Made by a program: the position numbers and the translations under genes | Shown here: positions 12,420-25,410 of the stretch, piece by piece | Position numbering within the stretch: the first letter of the stretch is position 1 | How the letters are laid out: every line of letters begins with the position of its first letter | Source of the DNA: Dryas octopetala | Lineage: Eukaryota; Streptophyta; Magnoliopsida; Rosales; Rosaceae | Length of the DNA: 64,000 bases | Assembly: GCA_963921425.1 (NCBI GenBank) | Contig: OY992840.1 | Coordinates: 10,418,501 to 10,482,500 of the forward strand | Direction of reading: 5' to 3' | The notes under the pieces: model-generated | The model's database searches: none | What the model saw: the letters and a program-made list of their open reading frames with translations, nothing else | Told to the model about the DNA's origin: nothing

Positions 12420-12780
12420 CAAACTCGGTGTCATCGCGTCTTTTGGTGACACCTGTGTAAAGTGACTGACAACCTCTGTGGCCGGTGGCTCGCGGACAGG
12501 GCAGCGAGGGGGTTGAAGTTTGAAACAGCGAACATGCCTGTCGGTTGCCAGTAATTACCGGACAGTCTTCTAACCCCGGGGTTGCAGGTAAATTTGAAGC
12601 ACTGAACGGGCACCGTAAAAATACACGTTATTTGAAAATGGGCTGTTCGTACGAGCGTCCACACCCGGTAACTTTTTCCGTACGTTTGGAGTTGAGGATG
12701 GGCAAATGGTGTGTTGCCATGTGAACAGGGACTCAGCATATCGAAGTGCGTCACGTGGCTCCTGTTTGCAAGTGGGGGTG
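12420..12780. other. GC-richer island upstream of the MADS gene, origin unknown
   Basis: About 350 bp is clearly richer in G+C than the surrounding AT-rich DNA and rich in CpG. It carries one minus-strand ORF of 107 codons (12431-12754) with no recognisable domain. The right edge, 'gcaagtgggggtgtgtcagg', resembles a polypurine tract followed by an LTR start, so a retroelement fragment is possible. It could also be a distal promoter segment of the MADS gene. Confidence 0.4.
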
Positions 12781-13100
12781 TGTCAGGTTTTATTTTTAAC
12801 TGATAATTATTATAAAGTCCACCTATTTATCCATATCCTAAAAAAATTCACTTAATTAGTTTTATACTCATTTTTTTGGTTCACTTATTTATCCACTTTT
12901 TGGTCTAAATTTTTTTAAAATTTTATATTGGTCCATGAATTATTTGATGTGTTCCATTTTGGTCCAAAATGGATAATTTTGTCCTTCAAACCTGGAATGT
13001 TGTGTTTTTTGTTGGTTTTATACTTTTTTTTTTACATGTTTATGGAAGAAAATACATAAGATTTATATAAGTTGTCTTATTTTGAGTATTATTGCACAAT

Positions 13101-13153
13101 GAGAATTGCTACTGTCCAACAATGACTATAATTGTTGGACAGTGGCAATTCTC
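13101..13153. other. Near-perfect hairpin: 23-bp arms, 7-base loop
   Basis: Arms 13101-13123 and 13131-13153 are inverted copies with one mismatch, which would be a G-U pair in plus-strand RNA. The loop is GACTATA. It could be the tip of a tiny foldback element or a transcribed small-RNA precursor. No flanking target duplication is evident. Confidence 0.75.
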
Positions 13154-13473
13154 CTTACGCGAAAAAACCATAAAATTAGGCACACTAGGCTCTGTGCCTA
13201 TCGCATTTTTCCATGTGATTTATTAAAGTGGACTACATTGAAATTTGATTTTTGATAATAGATTTTAAAAAAAAAAAAACATATTTTCTAAAATGAACTT
13301 AAAAAAAAACCCCTATTTTTTAATTTTTTTAGTTTTTTAAAGGATTTTATTCTTTTGGTTTTTTCTTTTCAGGTGCAGAGGTAGGGACCACAACTAGACT
13401 GCATGGAAGATGTCATTTAAGGAAAGTTTGATAGAAGTAAATTTGTAGGATGGGTATATATATATATATTTTG

Positions 13474-13858
13474 TAAGGACTGCTATTCACCTTCTTCAAT
13501 CTACCTTCTTCACCAAAATTCTTCTTTATTATTCTCATTTTGCAATGAAAATTCATAATCGCAACAGTTTATTTTTAGATCTAACTATGAAGATCATCTA
13601 TGCAAAAAATCAACTAAATCAAAAATTATTTGGTTATGTAAATGTGATAAAATAAACAAACAATTTTAGTAACAATTTGATTCAATGTTTATTTATTTAA
13701 TAATAATTACATAACCAAATGATTTTCGATTTAGTTCATTTTTTGTAGAGATGATCTTCAAATAATTATCTTAAAAATGACAGTTCTGATCATAAAAGTA
13801 TACTGTGAAATGAAAATAATAAAAGAGAAGGTTGGTGGATAAGGTAAATAACACTCTT
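13474..13858. mobile_element. Palindromic MITE, same family as 6604-7002 and 45595-45945
   Basis: The left end 'ggactgctattcaccttctt' pairs imperfectly with the right end 'aaggtaaataacactctt' read in reverse complement. The centre is a long imperfect palindrome with 'gatcatctatgcaaaaaatc' on the left and an inverted counterpart on the right. There is no coding capacity. Confidence 0.55.
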
Positions 13859-15194
13859 TTTTTTTTTTTTGTATAGAAAGGTAATTTTTAGGTATAATTA
13901 CATTGTTCATCTGAAATTAACATAATTACCAACGAACTTTAGCTCAAGTTGAAAACAAAAAGAGTTTGATTTTCCTTTTAAACAAAAAGAGTTGTGCTAA
14001 TTCCATTGACACGATTAATAAACAATTAATTGTTACAATTGAAATTTACCTTGAATGTTCTAGTTAGATTAGGGCTGCCCATCGGTCGGATTGAATCGGT
14101 AAATGGCCTTGCCGATTCGATTTCCGAAAATTTCGGTAATTCAGTTTTGACGCCGATTTCCGAATCGATTTTTTCGGATTTCGGCATCTTTCGGATCCTT
14201 CGATTTTCGGCATTTTTCGGTATTTTCGGTATTAATTACAAAATACAATCAGTACACAAAATACAATCAGTATACAATCAGTACACAATCAGTTCTAAAT
14301 CTACACAAGTAGTCAAGTACACAACAAAAAAACCATTAATCAAAACAAGATTTACCTACAGTTACAAATTGGCGACTGAGTTGGGTGAGGACCGTGAGGT
14401 AGATCGAGAGTTAGAGAGATGAGAGATGGAAGAGTGAGAGTCTGAGAAAGGCAGAGAGAGAGAAAGAGAGAGGGAGCCGCCGACATCTCTGGCTTCGATC
14501 CGCCGCCGTGGTTGATCGGATGGAAAATCCGAGCACACCATCGTGCTCAGAATGTCGAGAGGAAGAAGACTTGGGTGGTGGGAAGCCTCGACGCCGCCGG
14601 GAAGAGAAGTCAACGCCGGCAACAGTGCCATCGGGTTCTGGGTTTTCGGCTGGATTCTGGGCAATCAACGGTCATGCGAAGAGAAAGGAGTGAGAGAGGA
14701 AGCTTTTGGGACTGGTCTCGTCGCCATCGACCGCTGGACGAGAGAGTTCTCGTCGGAGAAGGTGATCGGCGCACGGAGAGGGAAGAGAGAGGAGAAGAAA
14801 AAAAATTAAAAGAAAAACTAAGTGAAGAAGAGAGAGTCACCGGGGGGGATATGGGTGAGTGGGCGCAAAAAAATAGAAAGGAAAAAAAAATGAAAAAAAA
14901 AAAAGAAGGGAAAGAAAGAAAAATATTGGGATTTTGGCAATTGCGGTTTCGATTGGGGTTTTGTTTGGGGTTTCAATTACGGTTTTGTTTGGGGTTTCGT
15001 TTAGTTGTTTTAATTTATTAAATACATTTCTATATAAATAAATAATTAAAAATATCTTAAATTCTAATATAAACTATAGTATAAGACTATAATATCATAA
15101 TACTAAACCCTAATATAAGACTATAATACTATATGTTATATGTTATATATGTTACATATATAAATTATAGTATTATCACTACAACAAAAATAAG

Positions 15195-15520
15195 ATATGA
15201 CAACGTGCGAGAAATGTTGTCATAGCCGTTTAACAACGTTCATATGCGCGTTGCGTATCTTGAAGTTGTTAAAAGTTTTGCTCATTCAACAAAGCACTTT
15301 TGAAGTTGTTTAAAATGTTAATGAACGTTGCTAAATACTTTTCCACCGCGTTGAAAGAACGTTGTATCTTATAACTACGTTTTTTAAACGTTGTTATTTT
15401 ATTTTCAACAAGATTTTGTGCATGTTGTTTTTCTTATTGCATTTTACAACATATTTTTATTGTTGTCATTGTTCTTTGTATAACATAAATATGAACGTTG
15501 TTAAATAAAAATTTACAGTT
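15195..15520. repeat. Left subterminal repeat array of the CACTA element
   Basis: At least eight copies of a degenerate AACGTTGT or ACAACGTT word occur in both orientations within about 320 bp. In En/Spm the subterminal repeats bind the element's TNPA-type protein. That role is inferred here from position. Confidence 0.7.
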
Positions 15521-16636
15521 TTTTAATAAAACAAATTTAAAATCATAAACCTGGTTCATTCAAGGTGCAATTAATATTTTTTGTATATCATTAGCATAAC
15601 TTTCAATCACCAATATCATTAATTCAATAGATCAAATATCATTCATTACATAGATCAAATATCATTCATTACATAGACCCAATATCATTTATACAACATT
15701 CAGTACCTATCAAAATAAAAAACCAACTATACTAGCCTGCACAAGTCAACCATATTTATCAACATACTAACACAAAATGCAGTTCAAGGTTTTCTTGGAA
15801 ATCTAGCTAACACCTAAAATCAAACACAAGCTCTTACTGTGTCTAGCTAACTCTTTGAATATATTTTTTCCTTCTCCAAAAGAGCAACATATATTCCACC
15901 TTACAAACAAAGTTTCTTCCTCAAAATAGCTTTAGTTTCCTTATCCAAAAGAGCAAAAGTCAGCCAAAGTTTCACAAAAGTCCACTTGCCAAAGTTTCCA
16001 TATCCAAAAGAGCAAAAGTTCCTTTCAGCCAAAGTTTCTTCCTCATCAGCAATTCCTTTTCATGAACCTGCCATTTCAATCAAAAAAAAAAAATGCACAA
16101 CCAAAGTTTATTCCTTAGCAATCTAAAAATATTCATTTGCAGACAGTCACATGCACACATCAATATCTAATATGATATTTTTTTGTCTAAACATGCCTCT
16201 TTGTTTATATATTAGTTACTAATGAAATGCATAATCGATTGCATCCCAGGCACGCCATAACGTATGTATATACCTGCAACCTTAAATTGGCCAATTAAAT
16301 TATATGGGCTTGACTTATCTGCCTTAAGAAACATACAGAGGGTGCATGTGACCCATCTCACTGTAATGCCCTGGACTTGGATTATCAAAGTGCCCCTATA
16401 TATGTTCTTTGGAAATGAAAAAACAATGTGCGATGTGGCTCTATATGTTCCCAAACCAAGTCATTTAATTCCATATGCATGTATATATGTATATATACTA
16501 TATATATTCTATACATATGGTCAGCTGCCTTGTCATTGTTTATTGGTGAAAGCTATGTGATAGATAGTGTAAGAATATCAAAGTTTCCTTTTACGTTAAA
16601 GTCCATTCCAGCCCATGTTATAGAAACATTACCTCT
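15521..16636. other. Non-coding 3' part of the CACTA element
   Basis: AT-rich DNA with short local repeats, such as 'caaatatcattcattacata' at about 15629-15675 and repeated 'ccaaaagagcaaaagt' / 'gccaaagtttc' words at 15880-16040. Short ORFs here match nothing I recognise. It probably contains the 3' UTR of the gene ending at 16637. Confidence 0.5.
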
Positions 16637-18819
16637 TTATAAAATTTTGATAGAGCTTCGCGGCCAAGCAACAGTACTTCCTAAAGCATCGTCCAATGTT
16701 TTAATTTCTTCTGTGGGTCTATAAACATTCACATGAGGAGTACTTACTAACTCTACCCAAACTTTCCAACAATCTCTTCCAAGAGGCACGTGATGCACTT
16801 TTGCGCTCGGGTCAGTTGAAGCTATCTTTCCTTCTGCCACAACCTCATCTTCATCAAATGTGTACCAATTCAACAATTGGCATTTCACATTTTCATATTG
16901 AGAACTTCCTTGCACCGGGCCACTACCCTTTTGGGACTACAATTCACACAAGCCATAATAGTAAAAATGTATGATTATACTCAAACGATCCAAACATTAT
17001 TAATAAGCATAAAAAAGAGTACTAAGATTGATATTTACCCGAGAAGTACATGCATGAGAACTCGTCACTTCGTCAACATTTTTATTTGGGAGCTATAAAA
17101 ATTAAGATAAAAATATCAATATATGCTCAGATTAATGCATAAACTTAACAAGAATATATCAGAATTTTACCTGTTGAGATAGCTTAGCAATAAATTCTTC
17201 TATTTTATTTTCAAGTATCTCTATCCGTTGATTTTGTGCATGTACCAAGGAAGTTTGGGCTTGCAAAATCTGTTCAAGTTCTTTCACCTTTCCAATGCTC
17301 TGAACATGTGCATTCACTTTAGAAGGAGTAACTCCAAATCCAGCAGCTCGTACTCTTCCACGCTGTTCAGGTCCTAGTACACATGCAAGAGCATCTTCAT
17401 GTATATTCTCCTGCCTTTCTGGATTTGCTTTGACATGATCTCTGATTTCATCCTAAAAGTTCATTCATGAAATATACATTATTTATCATTTTCACCGTAA
17501 TAAAATGAATAGATTTTTGTAAATATATTATTTCTCACCATTGTTTTGCTGGTTATTTCATTGAGAGATGCACCTATTTTTGATTGATGTCCTTTAATCC
17601 AAACATCAGACCTACGTATTGATGATGGAGTTGAACTTTCTTTCCTCTATGACAAAAGAATTATAACAATAATGACAAATTAATTTATCCTACAATATCA
17701 GATATATGTCAAAATTAATAAAATCAATATCCCTCAATTAATAAAATCCTACCATTTCATATTCCAAGCGAGCACATCCTTTTCTGCTCATTGTATGTCG
17801 AAATTTTTGACCAAGTCTCATTGCCCTAAACTTTTTGCTCTTTGCCTGTAAAAAGAAGATAGATTATGTAGTAAATGTATAGATGTAAGTGTCAAATATA
17901 GTGAACATACTATAGTCTAAAACATACTTCAAAACCTGCAGATAGTCTTCCATTCACAAATGTTTCCCATTCTTGGATGCAGACTATATTTTTTGGTTTG
18001 ATGAGGGACAAAGCACGTGCTTTATCTTTTTTTTTAGCAGCTGCCCTTATCAGACGTGTTATCTTTGACTTGAATTCTCTCCAACGACATCCCATCATTC
18101 CAAATATCATTTTTTTGTTGGTATCATTGACGACAAATCGTTGTTGTTTACCAAAATACATAAAATAAATATGAAAGCTTATAGAAAGTGTAAATTAATG
18201 GAATTAGTTTTATGTAATCTAAAATCTTATAAAAAGAGTAAAATTAAGGAAATTAGCAATACCTTAATGAGTGTCCAAAGATCATCTTTCTGTTCTGATG
18301 TAACATCCTTCCATTTTTTTATGCAAACAGGAACATGCTCTCGTACTACAACTCCAATATAAGAAGCAAGTTTATCAGAATGTCCAGACTCACATTGACC
18401 AAAAGTGTTAAATCCAACCTCCAAGCGTTTGGCATTGTTTTTCATCATTCCCATTCTAGTAGGACCTCGCTTCTTCTGTGTTTCTCTAGAAGTAGTAGCT
18501 GAAGTCTGTGAGTTTTGCTGTACAATTGGAATAGTTGTCCCAATTGAATCGCCCCTATGATCATTTCGAGCGGCTGAAGCATCTTGATTGACTGGAGTAG
18601 TTGCTGCAGCAGTCTCTGAAATTTTCATTCGTTTTTTCTTTTGATGATTAAATGCAGCCAATAATGCTCGACCTTGCATAGTTGTTCTTTTCAAACCCTT
18701 TTTGGAAGTCTTACATCACATGCACATATAAATAAATATCATAGCTAGTATAATAAGACAAATGATTAAATGAGTTTGTAAATCAAAACCAAAGGAGTAA
18801 AGGAACTTACAGAGCTCAT
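16637..18819 (-). CDS. CACTA second gene: En/Spm-type plant transposase-family protein (PF03004-like, DUF8039-like C terminus)
   Basis: The gene reads in eight phase-0 exons: 18819-18811, 18709-18263, about 18152-17928, 17845-17753, 17646-17539, 17452-17171, 17092-17039 and 16936-16637 (stop). The start is a 3-codon exon, MSS, spliced to TSKKGLKRTTMQGRALL. The middle holds a Trp-rich fold typical of the plant En/Spm family (CIKKWKDVTSEQK..., MMGCRWREFKSKITRL, IQEWETFV). A predicted coiled coil, VKELEQILQAQTSLVHAQNQ, follows. The C-terminal exon has VHHVPLGRDCWKVWV, like DUF8039. Such proteins probably bind element ends, as TNPA does; that role is inferred. The acceptor before exon 3 is the weak point: no in-frame AG is visible near 18152, so either a non-canonical site or a small mutation is present. 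The other junctions are GT-AG. Confidence 0.75.
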
Positions 18820-19022
18820 CTTCAATTGTTAAATTGTTCCAAGAGGTAAAAGCTGTTAAAAATTAAAATCTGACTATATCAGTAACACCAAGAATTTTTA
18901 CACATCATACATATCTTAGAATATAGAAAATTCAAAATTTAACTATGATTGTAACAATGGAACACAAGAAAAAAATGACAAAATTTAACTAATGCTTTCA
19001 ACACTATAAATGCAGCTTATAT

Positions 19023-22000
19023 TTATGCATCACAAAACATGCCCTCAACATCAACTCTTGTACAAAGTTCATTCTCATTGTCATCATTTGTTCCAAATTC
19101 AGATGCACCAATTGACATAGATGGTGCTTCATCACTCTCTTCATATATTTCCAATTCATGATAACCTCTTGGTGGTGCTTGCAACACAACATACCAATTT
19201 GATTCCTCACTCTCCCTAGAATAGAACACTTGCTTAGCTTGTGAGGCCAAAATGAATGGATCTCTTTTAAATTGGCTTTGTCCTTCATGGAGATTAACCA
19301 AAGTGAACCCATCATCAATTTTGACACCATTTACAATATTGGCCCAATCACACTTAAATATAGGAACATGAATCATATTGTAATCGAGCACTAAAATCTC
19401 TCTTAAAACCCCGTAATACCAAATTTTTCCAATGACTTGTGAATTGTCTTTTGCACTAGCTCTGCAAGGTGTGTATGCTTCAACCGAAACACCACTATTT
19501 TGTCGAGACCTCTTAGCACCCTGAATGTGAAATCTAATATTGTTTATAAGAAATCCAAAATATGACTTTGCTTGTTCTCTAGGTCCTTTTGCAAGCCACT
19601 GTAGAGTTTTTGAAACATTATTGTTTCTCATTTGACACTCAATCTGTTAAAAGAATGAGAAATATTAGTGATAGTCAAGGATCATATTTGATGTGCAGGT
19701 ACAATTAATTAATTAAGAGAAATAAAATTACCTTTTTCTTGAACCATGCACTAAATGAGTTGGTGTGTTTCTTCTGTAACAAGGTTTCATTCCTTGAAAG
19801 TCGTCGATTCGAACTCCTAAGTTCATCCAAATGCATTCTAATAGACAAAAAACTTGTTAATTATCTCCTAATTTGATATATGAAAATACTAAAAATTTCT
19901 TGCAGTACACTTACTCTATATAAGGTTGGACTTCTGAAGTGTTTAACAAGATGTAAAGGTGAGCAACTTGTAGCATTTCATTTGGAAGAATGATTAACTT
20001 GCCATGCTTTATTGTACGCCCTTCTATTAATAATTCATTCTCAAATTCCTCATTGCGTGCATGTCGAGCTCCTACTTCAGCAACTTGTTTTATATACTTG
20101 CTACAAAACACTGTACACTCTTCAGCAAGGTAGCGTTCAGCTATGCACCCTTCTGGTCGTGCACGATTTTTAACATATCCTTTGAGTACTTTCATATACC
20201 TAAGACAAGATATACATAAGTAAATTAATCTATAGTCTAATAAAATAGTAATTTATGAATAAACACATGAGAATGAGAACGACTAATTAATTACCTCTCC
20301 ATTGGGTACATCCAACGGTATTGCACTGGTCCACAAAGTCGAGACTCTCGTCCAAGATGAATGGTTAGATGAACCATAATATCGAAAAAAGAAGGAGGGA
20401 AGAACCTTTCCAACATGCACAAAGTCTCAACCACATCTTCTTCCAATTTTTCAAGTATATTTCTATCTATCACTCTCTTGCACAATTCATTGAAAAAGGA
20501 AGATAGTCGATAAATTGCATTTCTTGGTCCTTTAGGCAAAAGACCTCTCAAAGCTACGGACAAGAGTTGTTGCATTAACATGTGACAATCATGAGACTTA
20601 AGCCCCATTATCTTGCATTCAGCCACTGAAATGCATTTTCTAATATCTGACCCATAACCATCAGGTAACTTCAAATTAGCCAACCTCTTACAAAATATTT
20701 TTTTTTCTTCCTTTGAGAGAGTGTGTGATGCAGCTGGTAAGTAGTATTTACTTCCCCTATTCTCAGGATGCAATTCCTTTCTTATTCCCATGCATTCTAG
20801 GTCTCGACGAGAATTAAGCCCATCTTTACTTTTCCCTTTGATATCCAAAAGTGTACCAATTATACTGTCACAAATGTTCTTCTCAATATGCATGACGTCT
20901 AAGTTATGACGCACAAGTAATGTCTGCATGAATCAAACATCAAAGATTATAATGAGGTCATTAGTTAATAAACAAATTATGCTAAACATGAGAAGAAAGA
21001 TATTATAAATAACATGAGTTTTAGGAAACAATACCTTCCAGTATGGCAAGTTAAAAAATATTGATCTCTTTTTCCATAATTTCTCTGAATTTGAGTCTTT
21101 CTCTTTCTCTTTCCTTTTCCTTTTTTTCTTTGCTTTTCCCCAATCATTCACAAAGTTTTCAACTTCCAAGAAAATTTCTTCACCAGTAAATAACTTAGGC
21201 CTGACCCCCTTTTCGTGTTCCCCATTGAACCATGTTCTTTTTTTTCGAAATGGATGATTAAGAGCAAGAAACCGCCTATGGCCCATATAAGCAAATTTCC
21301 TGCTATGTTGTAGCCATTCAGAACATGTGCCTTTACGACAAATAGGACATGCAAATGATCCCTTAGTAGGCCATCCAGACATGTTTCCATAAGCTGGAAA
21401 ATCATTAATGGTCCACATCAAAATTGCTCTTAAGTTAAATGTAGACTTACTAAATGCATCATACATCTCAACTCCATTGATCCATAGCTCTTTTAAATCT
21501 TCTATTAGAGGTTCCAAGTAAATATCTATGTCATTACCAGGTTGCTTTGGTCCTGGGATAAGTAAACTCAGCATCAAATTTTCCTTTGACATGCATAACC
21601 ATGGAGGCAAGTTATATGTAGCCAAAATTACTGGCCAGCAACTATACCTCGAACTAAGATCTTGAAAAGGATTAAACCCATCTGTAGCAATGCCAAAACG
21701 AATGTTTCGAGCATCTGAAGAAAAAGAAGCCCATTTCCTATTTATTGTGTCCCATGCAAGAGAGTCAACCGGATGTCTCATTTTACCATCTTGCGCTTTA
21801 TGAGTATGATGCCACACTAGTTGTTCTGCAATTTCAGCAGTCCCAAACATCCTTCTAAGCCTTGGTATTATTGGGAAATAACGCAAGACTTTTACTGCTA
21901 CTCCTTGCTGCTTCTTTTTTGGACATGGAGGTACTTTCCATCGAGAAGTACCGCATTTTTGGCACTCTTGTGCATGCTGAAACTCTTTTCTAAATAAGCA

Positions 22001-22709
22001 GCAATCGTTAATGCAAGCATGTATCTTCTCATACCCAAGGTCAAATGTCTTTAGTAATTTTTTAACTGAGTATACAGAATCAGGAAGTGTGTTATCTTCT
22101 GGAAGCATGTCACGAAAAACAGGAAGAAGTTGATCAAAAAAATTATCTGTTACACCATGAGCAGCTTTAAGCTTGAATAAAATCAATGTTGCTGACATCT
22201 TTGTGTACTTTGAACATCCTTGATATAGAGGACTTTCTGCATCTCTGACTAAATTTGATGTCTCTTCCTCTATCCTCTCACTTGTTTGGTGTGCCACATT
22301 TTCATCCTGAAAACATACTTGATCTCTATACATCCGATATGTTTCCAACATTTCCAAATCTTCATGCATCATGGATGCACTAGGCTTTTCCCCATGAAGG
22401 ACCCAAGTAGTGTAGAAAGGATCCATACCTTTCATAATCAAGTGGTTGTACACTACACTATAATGATGGTGTTGTAAATTTTTACATAGTATGCAGGGGC
22501 ATACTATAATATCTAAGTTTCCTACACTTTCCCGAGCCATTTTGATAAAGTTGTTTACTCCATCAATATACTCTGTTAGATTACTACAAAAGAAAAAGTT
22601 TCAAACTTATAATCTAGTTTCGTTGGCACTAGTAACTTAATTATCAATAGTTTTTATATCTTTAAGGTCAGAAAATTAACCTTGGATTGAGAACACTTCC
22701 TTTATCCAT
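19023..22709 (-). CDS. CACTA Tnp2-type transposase, intact reading frame
   Basis: Six exons join without a stop to 1072 residues: 22709-22681, 22583-21035, 20923-20295, 20199-19915, 19837-19732 and 19643-19023. The start MDKGSVLNPSNLTEYIDGV opens a transposase-associated domain, with cysteines in IIVCPCILCKN. The Tnp2/Transposase_21 core is at about 250-470. It has IATDGFNPF (D311), GPKQPGNDIDIYLEPL (D361, D363), WTINDFPAYGNMSGW and a CPIC pair (C422, C425). Exons 3-4 are DUF4218-like (NLDVMHIEKNICDS, GRESRLCGPVQYRWMYPMER). Exon 6 is DUF4216-like (GKIWYYGVLREILVLDY). In this family the protein cuts and joins the element ends through a DDE-type core; which acidic residues are catalytic needs an alignment. 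No frameshift or stop is seen, which is unusual for a transposon copy. Confidence 0.9.
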
Positions 22710-25089
22710 CGTGAACAACTCACTTCATCAACTACTGATATGCAAAAAATAGTGTGAGAATTTAAAAATGCAACTTAGGGAGCTATAACTATGATGTCTA
22801 AAGCCTATATCGAATATTCAAACTGAAGTAATGAAAGAATTGAAAAAATAAAAAATAAAAAGAACCAACTGTAACTCATCAACTAGTAGTGTAGAAAATA
22901 TATATCCTATGTTCTTTGTCCTATCTGAAACAAAAAAAAACACCAAAAGGAAAGCTAAAGATAGCATAAAGAAAACTAAGAAAGAACAAGTGATCAAGGC
23001 TAAACAAACAAACTATCATAGCCCAAGAATACAAATAGTATTTAGGTTATTTGGATAAGATGATTATAATCAGGGAAAAGTTATAATCAAATATAACCAA
23101 TTCCAAGAAACTCAAACAAAAGATGAATTTGACAAGTAACTTCATTACCAAACTACATTAATTTACAGTAAGTTAAATACCGTTGGGTTTTTTTATCAAT
23201 CAAAGATCCACTTGTTGCCCCAAATTCCTTCTATGCGTGCAGCCAAAACCAAGTTGATTGTGCCCTGAAAAAAAATGACTACAATTTTAGAAGAAATTTT
23301 ATGCCATCCAAGGAGCAAAATTTTATGTTCTTGTGATCTTTGGTGAAGCATGCCTGGAAGAACATATTAATATTAAAAATGGTAGTAGAAAGACATGGTG
23401 ATAAGCAATTAATGTTTATGGAAAGAGCAATTTTTTTGCTTTGCACTCTGTGTGCTTGAAATGTTGAATATGAAAGAACCTCACAATTAACTTTCTGCTA
23501 CTTTTGAACAAGAGCATCAGACCGTCCAAACGGAAAACAAATAGTCCAAAAATAAAACCAACAGCAAACAATCCAAAAGTAGCAGATTAATGCAACCAAA
23601 CATAGAAAATGCATATAAGAGCTAAGCTGCCCATGCGCACATATTTTTGAAGTGTCATCACGTACAGACCCAAGTAAAGACAAAAGTAAGATATTCAAAT
23701 GTTGTTATTTCTTGCAAAAGTAGATGTCAACCTGAATAGATATTTGGGTTCATTATTGTCTAATACATACCAGAAAAATTAGTGACAAAATCAGTAGGAA
23801 TATATCGCACTAAGAAGTAAAGATTATTTCACTCACTTCTAATGAACTGAATCAGCAAGTGTGGAAGTGAAGCTAACAGAAGCTACTGCTAATGAACTGT
23901 CCACCTGCAGAAAAAATGGATATATATTATTTCAAAACAAGGAAGAAATGATGACAAAAGTTACCATAATAGCTACAACATTGTTAAATTAAATAATTAA
24001 AATCTCCACAAACTGATCTAGACCCTAAACTTCAATCCAAATATATCATTTAACTAATTAAAAAAGGAAAACAATTGACCAAAAGCTAAGACTTAGAGAT
24101 CCTAAAAATGGACCCATTAATGAAGGTTATGCGTTGACCTGTAGTTCTTCAAGAATTGAGCTTTGCAATTCGCTATGCCTTGACTGGAGATGCCTGGAAT
24201 CTATTATTCGATAGGAAGGTTTGTGCAATGTTTTAAGTTGCATTGTATTTGCAATTATCACTTGTCTCTATGAGGAACAAGAAGCCTTGGCTTGAAATTA
24301 CTATTACTGATTTCCGTTACTTTTGATTTTCTACAGACAGCTTTTTCTTCTAAGAAAGATTATGGGAAAGAAGATAGGGAAGCTAAGTGGGTACTTTCTC
24401 AGAGAAGTTTATAAGGGTTAATGGCTACAGAGGAGTTCAAAAACAGTGTCATTTTCTATGATGATTTTAGAGTTTGGGTTTCATCCCATCTGGCTCATAT
24501 GTACTTGGTTANNNNNNNNNNNNNNNNNNNNNNNNNNNNNNNNNNNNNNNNNNNNNNNNNNNNNNNNNNNNNNNNNNNNNNNNNNNNNNNNNNNNNNNNN
24601 NNNNNNNNNNNNNNNNNNNNNNNNNNNNNNNNNNNNNNNNNNNNNNNNNNNNNNNNNNNNNNNNNNNNNNNNNNNNNNNNNNNNNNNNNNNNNNNNNNNN
24701 NNNNNNNNNNNAATCAAACACATAAACTAAAACTTAGAGATCCTAAAAATGGACCCATTCTTGTTTTCTCAATCAAAACCATAATCTAAAACCCAATATT
24801 TAAACTCAGAGACTAAATCAATCAAAGTCAGAAACTAAAACAGAGAAGAAAATGAAGTAAAATAGAAGACCCTCACCTTGCCAGAATAGACGCGCAGGGA
24901 AGAGAAAGGAATGGATGGTCTGAAGAGTGAGGGAGTGTGAGATTACTCAGAGAAAATGATCTGAAGAGTGAGATTAGTCTGAGAAGTTTGGCCTCTTTTC
25001 CCCAAACGTTAAATTTTTTTGAATAAAAAAAAATCCTGAAGTTTGGTTTATTGGGCTTTGAGCTGAAATATTGTAGGCGCCAAATATAT
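22710..25089. other. Untranslated 5' region of the CACTA element, with an assembly gap
   Basis: This is the putative promoter and leader of the Tnp2 gene, and no coding segment is recognised. An exact 28-bp repeat, containing CTTAGAGATCCTAAAAATGG, occurs at 24091-24118 and 24732-24759, on either side of the N run. Another short local repeat is 'ctgaagagtgag' at 24919 and 24961. Confidence 0.55.
24512..24711. other. Assembly gap of 200 N
   Basis: Exactly 200 N bases; any ORF drawn across it is meaningless. The round number suggests a placeholder of unknown true size. Confidence 0.99.
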
Positions 25090-25410
25090 TACCTTCCGCG
25101 CCAATAATTTTTAGATATAACAATGATTTATGCACGTTGTCATTACTAGATAATCCACCACAACAAAAAAACGTTGTTTTTTCCTGAACAAATGACAACG
25201 AGCGATTACAAGTGGTTATATGTGGAAAAAATTTGCAACATGCACTCCGTGTTGCCGTATAAGCTTTTAAGAACGAATTACCTGCACGTTGTGATACCAA
25301 GATTAATAATAGTATACCACAACGGGCATTTAATTGCACCTTGTTAATGAGTGCTTTCAACAATTAACATTATGCACGTTGTCTTATTAACGTTGTTATA
25401 TCCTATTTTT
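25090..25410. repeat. Right subterminal repeat array of the CACTA element
   Basis: Repeated GCACGTTGT and AACGTTGTT words occur here, mirrored relative to the left array at 15195-15520. They are probable binding sites for an element-encoded protein (inference from En/Spm). Confidence 0.7.

Noticed and set aside
12431-12754. 107-codon minus-strand ORF in the GC-richer island
   Set aside because: No recognisable domain or start context; open frame is expected where A+T and thus stop codons are fewer.
14362-15021. Cluster of overlapping ORFs of 60-169 codons on both strands
   Set aside because: They translate a GA-rich, low-complexity stretch inside the hAT element into Arg/Glu/Lys or Ser/Leu runs; no domain is visible and several frames are open at once, which is typical of simple sequence.
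20933-22540. Start of the transposase at the first ATG of the long ORF (22540)
   Set aside because: An upstream in-frame exon (22709-22681) joins through GT-AG and restores the usual N terminus of the transposase-associated domain, so the ATG at 22709 is preferred.
24421-24789. ORFs running through the N block
   Set aside because: They consist mostly of unknown bases and have no support.
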